From NCBI RefSeq assembly GCF_902506095.1, contig NZ_LR733293.1, positions 3,264,487-3,328,486 on the forward strand: 64,000 bases of DNA, given 5' to 3'. This stretch comes from Arthrobacter sp. 9AX. GTDB lineage: Bacteria; Actinomycetota; Actinomycetes; Actinomycetales; Micrococcaceae. The notes below the pieces were generated by a model. That model did no database searches and had not been told where the DNA came from. It saw nothing but the letters and a program-made list of their open reading frames with translations. The translations under genes were made by a program, and so were the position numbers. Shown one piece after another: positions 59,657 to 64,000 of this stretch (position 1 is the first letter of the stretch; each line of letters begins with the position of its first letter).

Positions 59657-60067
59657 CTAAACCGGCCAGTCCATCAGCGTGGACCGGATCAGGAACCGTT
59701 TGCCTTCGGGGGCCTCCACCGAGAACCCGCTCCCCCTGCCGGGGACGACGTCGATAGTCAGGTGGGTGTGGCTCCAGTAGTTGAACTGCTCCCGCGACAT
59801 CCAAAACTCCAGCGGCTGCGGTTCCAGGCCGTCGGACACATCGAACAGGCCGAGCAGTACATCCGAGTCACCGGTGAGGAAGTCCCCTGCCGGGTAGCAC
59901 ATGGGCGAGGACCCGTCGCAGCACCCGCCGGACTGGTGGAACATCAGCGGACCGTGCCGGAGCCACAACTTGCGCAACAGCTCCAGCGCAGCCGGCGTGA
60001 GCGCCACCCGGGAGAAATCCTCCCCGGGCAGCGTCACCGCGGCGTCAATCGCCTTTCCGGGAACCAT
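59657..60067 (-). CDS. DUF779-domain protein
   Basis: This 136-residue protein has the DUF779 core LMFHQSGGCCDGSSPMCYPAGDF with conserved cysteines that suggest metal binding. It starts three bases after the aldehyde dehydrogenase stop. DUF779 proteins are often found next to class-3-like aldehyde dehydrogenases. Their role is not settled; they may be involved in metal or cofactor supply to the pathway. The gene order ald-DUF779 is typical in actinobacteria and proteobacteria. Confidence 0.85.
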   Translation of the reverse strand: MVPGKAIDAAVTLPGEDFSRVALTPAALELLRKLWLRHGPLMFHQSGGCCDGSSPMCYPAGDFLTGDSDVLLGLFDVSDGLEPQPLEFWMSREQFNYWSHTHLTIDVVPGRGSGFSVEAPEGKRFLIRSTLMDWPV

Positions 60068-60070
60068 GGC

Positions 60071-61594
60071 CTAGAAGAAGCCGAGCTTGTTTTCGTTGTA
60101 GCTGACCAGCAGGTTCTTGGTCTGCTGGTAGTGGTCCAGCATCATCGCGTGGTTTTCGCGTCCGATGCCCGAGGACTTGTAGCCGCCGAAGGCAGCGCCC
60201 GCCGGGTAGGCGTGGTAGTTGTTGACCCAGACGCGTCCGGCCTGGATTTCACGGCCGGCGCGGTAGGCCACGTTGCCGTTGCGGGACCAGACGCCGGCGC
60301 CCAGCCCGTAGAGGGTGTCGTTGGCGATGCCCATGGCGTCGTTGTAGTCGCTGAACTTCGTCACCGCGACCACCGGGCCAAAGATCTCCTCCTGGAAAAT
60401 CCGCATCTTGTTGTGGCCCTCGAACACAGTGGGCTGGACGTAGTAGCCGCCGGCCAGGTCACCGGGCAGTTCGGCGCGGCCACCGCCCGTGAGGACCTTG
60501 GCGCCCTCCTGCTTTCCGATGTCGATGTAGGACAGGATCTTCTCCAGCTGGTCGTTCGATGCCTGGGCGCCCACCTGCGTGGCGGTGTCCAGGGGATTGC
60601 CCTGGACCATCTTTTCCACCCGGGCCACGGCGTCGGCCATAAAGGACTCGTAGATGTCCTCCTGCACCAGTGCACGGGACGGGCAGGTGCAGACTTCGCC
60701 CTGGTTAAAGGCGAACAGCGCGAAGCCTTCCTGCGCCTTGTCGTAGAACGCGTCGTTGTCCTGGGCCACATCGTTGAAGAAGATGTTCGGGCTCTTGCCG
60801 CCCAGTTCCAGGGTGACCGGAATCAGGTTCTGGCTGGCGTACTGGCTGATCAGCCGTCCGGTAGTGGTTTCGCCGGTGAAGGCGATCTTGCGGATGCGCG
60901 GGCTGGACGCCAGGGGCTTGCCGGCCTCCACGCCGAAGCCGTTGACCACGTTAAGGACACCGGCGGGCAGCAGGTCGCCGATGAGTTCGATCAGGACCAG
61001 GATGGATGCCGGGGTCTGTTCCGCCGGCTTGAGCACCACGGCGTTGCCGGCGGCGAGGGCCGGGGCAAGCTTCCACACGGCCATCAGGATGGGGAAGTTC
61101 CAGGGGATGATCTGGCCTACGACGCCGAGCGGTTCGTGGAAGTGGTAGGCGGTAGTGTCGTCGTCGAGCTGGGAGAGCCGGCCCTCCTGGGCACGGACGG
61201 CGGACGCAAAATACCGGAAGTGGTCCGCGGCGAGCGGCAGGTCGGCGTTGAGGGTTTCGCGGACGGGCTTGCCGTTGTCCCAGGTCTCGGCCACCGCGAG
61301 CATTTCCAGGTTTTCGTCGATGCGGTCGGCGATCTTGTTCAGGATGGCGGCGCGTTCGGCCACCGAGGTCTTGCCCCAGGACGGCGCAGCCTTGTGTGCG
61401 GCGTCCAGCGCCAGGTCGATGTCCTCGGCCGTGCCGCGGGCCACCTCGCAGAAGGCCTTGCCCGTGACGGGAGTGATGTTTTCGAAGTACTGCCCCTTTA
61501 CAGGGGCCACCCATTCCCCGCCGATCCAATTCTCGTAGCGGTCCTTGAACGTGACCTTCGAGCCCTCGGTTCCGGGCTGTGCGTAAACAGTCAT
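60071..61594 (-). CDS. Aldehyde dehydrogenase (NAD(P)-dependent, ExaC-like)
   Basis: This 507-residue aldehyde dehydrogenase oxidises short-chain aldehydes, such as acetaldehyde, to acids. It has [48 protein letters not shown], the general base in LELGGKSPN, and catalytic Cys302 in [15 protein letters not shown] 61594 follows AAGGAG with good spacing, so upstream in-frame codons are not used. It is 170 bases downstream of a GAF-domain activator, with DUF779 behind it. Ethanol or acetoin-type breakdown is a likely role. Confidence 0.93.
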   Translation of the reverse strand: MTVYAQPGTEGSKVTFKDRYENWIGGEWVAPVKGQYFENITPVTGKAFCEVARGTAEDIDLALDAAHKAAPSWGKTSVAERAAILNKIADRIDENLEMLAVAETWDNGKPVRETLNADLPLAADHFRYFASAVRAQEGRLSQLDDDTTAYHFHEPLGVVGQIIPWNFPILMAVWKLAPALAAGNAVVLKPAEQTPASILVLIELIGDLLPAGVLNVVNGFGVEAGKPLASSPRIRKIAFTGETTTGRLISQYASQNLIPVTLELGGKSPNIFFNDVAQDNDAFYDKAQEGFALFAFNQGEVCTCPSRALVQEDIYESFMADAVARVEKMVQGNPLDTATQVGAQASNDQLEKILSYIDIGKQEGAKVLTGGGRAELPGDLAGGYYVQPTVFEGHNKMRIFQEEIFGPVVAVTKFSDYNDAMGIANDTLYGLGAGVWSRNGNVAYRAGREIQAGRVWVNNYHAYPAGAAFGGYKSSGIGRENHAMMLDHYQQTKNLLVSYNENKLGFF

Positions 61595-61665
61595 TGCTAG
61601 CTCCTTTGCTGTGCAGCCGGCCTGCCCGTTCGGGCATCTGCCGTTGGACCCAGCGTAGGAGCGGG

Positions 61666-61685
61666 CAGGTTGCAGCCAGGTTGCA
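61666..61685. promoter_or_regulatory. Tandem 9-base direct repeat upstream of aldehyde dehydrogenase
   Basis: CAGGTTGCA occurs at 61666-61674 and 61677-61685, an 11-base period equal to one helical turn. It lies about 70-90 bases upstream of the aldehyde dehydrogenase ATG. It may be a binding site for the adjacent GAF-domain activator. Two copies in one turn are what an activator dimer would recognise. Confidence 0.4.
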
Positions 61686-61764
61686 AGGCAGGTCCCCACC
61701 TGCTCCCTAACCTCGCAAGCCCCGCCAGGGCACCCTGCAGGCGTGGGCCAAGCCCGCACGCAGG

Positions 61765-63144
61765 TCAGGCGCGGAGTTCGGCTTCCAGCTTCTCGAGTTC
61801 CGCTACGACGGCGGCGCGCCTGGGTGAGCGCGGCGGGAGAAGGCGGAGGGCGGCTCTGCGGATGCCGACGTCGTCCCTTGCTTCAGGCAGTTCCGCATAC
61901 CTGAGCAGCGACTCGGCGCTGCCGTCTGTCATCACCGCTTCGCGGAGGAGCGAGGAGACTTTGTCCCGAAGGTCGATGATGCCCGGCGCCTCGGAGCGCG
62001 GGAGCACGGCGCCGCGGTAGATTTCCAGGGCAATCCGGTGGGCGCCGCGCTGCAGGCAGCTGAGTACCTGGGCGCTGTCCGGGACCAGGTCCAACGGCAG
62101 CCGGTAAGGCCGTGAACCGGGGACGGCGTCCGGATTGATCTGCTGGAGCACCTTGCGCAGGCGCACCATCTCTGCCCGCAGGGTGATGGTGGAACCCTCG
62201 CCCGGGTAGAGCAGGACGCTGAGCTCCTCGGCGCTGAGTCCCTCCGGGTGCGTGCTCAGCAGGGCGAGGATCTCGCTGTGCCGCGCGGACAGGGCAACGG
62301 TCCTGCCTTCAAGGCTGAGCAGGGCCTGGTCCCGGCCCAGCAGCTGCAGGCTGTTGCGGTAGAGGCTGCCTTCCTTGGGTGCTGCCCCGGGTGAGCGGGA
62401 AGCGTTACTGGACTGCCGGCGTTGCGCGGGCCTGCCCGCCAGTTCCGCCGCCAACTGGAGGCGCTCAACCCGCAGCTGCGCCTGGGCGGCGGCCACGGTC
62501 GCCTCCACCAGCGAGAGCGTGTGCGGAGCCACGGCCGTGTCCGTTCCGGTGATGTCCACCACCCCGAGCACGGCGCCCGAATCCGGGTCGTGGAACGGGA
62601 CGGCGGTGCAGCTCCAGGGGTGGACAGTGCGCTGGTAGTGCTCGGCGCCGGCAATCTGGATGCCACGGCCCAGGGCCAGCGCGGTACCCGGCGCGCTGGT
62701 CCCCACGCTGGCCTCGGACCAGTCGGCGCCGGGAACGAACATCATGCCCTCAGCGCGGCGCTGCATTGCGGGGTCACCTTCCACCCAGAGCAGCCTGCCC
62801 ACTTCGTCGCCCACGGCCACAAGCAGCCCGCTGTCGTGGCTGGGCTGGACCAGGAGCTTGTTGATCACCGGCATGATGGCGGCAAGGGGGTGCTGCCGGC
62901 GGTAGTCCTCCAGCTCGTCCCGGTCGATGGCCAGCGGCGCAGCAGGGTTGTCCGGGTCCGCCTTGAAACCCGCGGAGCGCTGCCAGGACTCCCTGATCAG
63001 GGTGCGCAGGCCGGGAAGTTCCACCGTTTCCGTGGGTACAGCGCTGCTCCTGAACGCGCCGTCCAGGTCTTCATGCCCGGCGAGGGCGGCACGCTGGCGC
63101 GGTTCAACGCTGGCTGTGGCGCCGGGATGGATCAGGTTCCTCAT
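61765..63144 (-). CDS. GAF-domain transcriptional activator of AcoR type
   Basis: This 459-residue regulator has an N-terminal part with [19 protein letters not shown] and a GAF sensor ([19 protein letters not shown] through [27 protein letters not shown], about 110-210). Its C-terminal part is a winged helix-like/activator domain ([43 protein letters not shown]), not a sigma-54 AAA domain. Proteins of this layout control aldehyde or acetoin genes in Arthrobacter and relatives. ATG 63144 is supported by CAGGAG, while ATG 63171 is not. Confidence 0.87.
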   Translation of the reverse strand: MRNLIHPGATASVEPRQRAALAGHEDLDGAFRSSAVPTETVELPGLRTLIRESWQRSAGFKADPDNPAAPLAIDRDELEDYRRQHPLAAIMPVINKLLVQPSHDSGLLVAVGDEVGRLLWVEGDPAMQRRAEGMMFVPGADWSEASVGTSAPGTALALGRGIQIAGAEHYQRTVHPWSCTAVPFHDPDSGAVLGVVDITGTDTAVAPHTLSLVEATVAAAQAQLRVERLQLAAELAGRPAQRRQSSNASRSPGAAPKEGSLYRNSLQLLGRDQALLSLEGRTVALSARHSEILALLSTHPEGLSAEELSVLLYPGEGSTITLRAEMVRLRKVLQQINPDAVPGSRPYRLPLDLVPDSAQVLSCLQRGAHRIALEIYRGAVLPRSEAPGIIDLRDKVSSLLREAVMTDGSAESLLRYAELPEARDDVGIRRAALRLLPPRSPRRAAVVAELEKLEAELRA

Positions 63145-63244
63145 CGAACTCCTGCTGCTGCCTGCAGGCACGGCGTCAGTGAGCCGGCCAAGGGGTGGAC
63201 GCCATTCTAGCGCGGCCCTCCTCCCCCGCGTAGCCCGGGGCTGG

Positions 63245-64000
63245 TCAGGCGCGGGAGATGCGGATCATCTCCTCGCGCGGCACCACCTTGATGCGTTCGC
63301 GCACCACGTGGTCCAGCCCGTCGGGGCCGGTCCAGGCTGCGCCGAGGCCGGCTTCGTGGGCGTCGAGCTTGTTCCAGCCCTCCCACGTGGTGTATTCGAT
63401 GCCGCGTTCTTCGAGCAGGTCGATGATGGCCTGGGGATCGGGGTTCTGCGCCGGCGGCAGGGTGAGCCGGTCCTCAAGCAGGAAGCCGATGGTTTCCAGG
63501 GCGTCGCCCTTGGTGTGGCCGATCAGGCCCACGGGGCCGCGTTTGATCCAGCCGGTGGCGTAGATCCCGGGAACCGGGTTGCTTTCGGCGTCCAGGACGC
63601 GCCCGCCCTCGTTGGGGATGACCCCGCGCTTGGCGTCATACTCCAGCTCATCCAGAGCCGAGCCGTGGTAGCCGATGGCGCGGTACACGGCCTGCACGGG
63701 GTAGTCGATGAACTCGCCCGTGCCCTTGGCATTGCCTGTCCCGTCCAGCTGCATGCGCTCGAACTTGATCCCGCCCACCTTGCCCGTGCCGTCGTCGAGC
63801 ACTTCTACGGGGCTGTGCAGGAAGTGCAGGTGCAGCCGGCGCGAGGAGGGGTTCCCGGACTCGGTATGCTCCTCCACCAGCCAGTTGGTGAGGGTGTTCA
63901 CCATGGTCTTGATCTGGTTGTTGCTGCGGATTGCGTCATCGGAGGCTTCATCGAATTCGAAGTCCTCGGGGTAGAGCACAATGTCCACGTCGTTCATGTG
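63245..64000 (-). CDS. FprA-like ferredoxin-NADP+ reductase, C-terminal part
   Basis: This is the last 251 or so residues of an FAD oxidoreductase; the N-terminal FAD and NADP folds lie outside the window. The visible part has IDYPVQAVYRAIGYHGSALDEL and the strongly conserved GIYATGWIKRGPVGLIGHTKGDALETI, as in mycobacterial FprA and adrenodoxin-reductase-like enzymes. These pass electrons from NADPH to ferredoxin or adrenodoxin. The gene continues beyond 64000, so the ATG at 63997 is internal. Confidence 0.88.
   Translation of the reverse strand, partial: HMNDVDIVLYPEDFEFDEASDDAIRSNNQIKTMVNTLTNWLVEEHTESGNPSSRRLHLHFLHSPVEVLDDGTGKVGGIKFERMQLDGTGNAKGTGEFIDYPVQAVYRAIGYHGSALDELEYDAKRGVIPNEGGRVLDAESNPVPGIYATGWIKRGPVGLIGHTKGDALETIGFLLEDRLTLPPAQNPDPQAIIDLLEERGIEYTTWEGWNKLDAHEAGLGAAWTGPDGLDHVVRERIKVVPREEMIRISRA

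Noticed and set aside
59279..61600. A + strand open frame of 773 residues
   Set aside because: It is antisense to the aldehyde dehydrogenase and DUF779 genes, both of which carry clear catalytic or conserved motifs.
1..64000. CRISPR arrays, prophage, transposases or integrases
   Set aside because: No regularly spaced repeats and no recombinase or phage motifs were found in any gene. The coordinates here are simply the whole window.

Overview
The window is about 64 kb of high-GC chromosomal DNA from an actinobacterium, most likely Arthrobacter, Pseudarthrobacter or a close Micrococcaceae relative. The clues are a GlnR-type nitrogen regulator next to mycothiol synthase (mycothiol is an actinobacterial thiol), a ppk/MutT1 pair, a HadA/HadB-like MaoC pair beside murB, frequent GTG starts and GC-rich coding throughout. 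I saw no phage, insertion sequence, integrase or CRISPR array. Almost the whole stretch is chromosomal housekeeping and catabolic genes.

Layout. 1-5.6 kb: end of a membrane protein gene, then glnR, mshD, ppk and a MutT1-like Nudix/histidine-phosphatase fusion. 5.7-7.8 kb: a DUF1648 membrane protein, thyA-folA (overlapping) and a small membrane protein. 7.9-10 kb: a three-gene cassette with a WXG100-like secreted protein. 10-17.2 kb: an E. coli-type asd, an AlkZ-like protein, murB, two MaoC dehydratases, DUF2797 and a CitE-like lyase. 17.3-24.4 kb: a large membrane-embedded patatin, an aldo/keto reductase, and an alpha-glucosidase divergent from its likely ROK repressor. 24.3-29.6 kb: two small reductases, a second YidC, tRNA-Thr and tRNA-Met each with its own terminator, and a DEAD-box RNA helicase with a long structured leader.

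29.7-35 kb: a MOSC protein and a tight operon of a YgiB-like membrane protein, a YgiC-like ATP-grasp ligase, an APC permease and a glutaryl-CoA-dehydrogenase-like enzyme. 35-38.6 kb: a hydrolase, an SDR, and an MFS pump with its HxlR regulator. 38.7-41.3 kb: metB and cbs (transsulfuration). 41.4-48.6 kb: an ArsB-like permease, VOC protein, AlkA-like glycosylase, acyl-CoA synthetase, ABM protein, thioredoxin and an ABC exporter pair. 48.7-52.6 kb: a thioesterase, a tiny potassium-channel relic, a LysM protein with a sortase-like domain, a CBS protein, tRNA-Tyr and YajQ. 52.8-57 kb: htpX, an MFS exporter and a fur-katA pair behind a Fur-type dyad. 57-64 kb: DUF2461, an amino-acid permease, aldehyde dehydrogenase with DUF779 and a GAF-domain activator, and the C-terminal part of an FprA-like ferredoxin-NADP reductase.

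The most unusual items are the WXG-like cassette (7902-9973), the LysM/sortase-like protein, the YgiB/YgiC-type cassette in a lineage that lacks glutathione, the 17-residue potassium-channel filter relic, and several unexplained inverted repeats. All functional assignments come from reading sequence and motifs. No database search was run.
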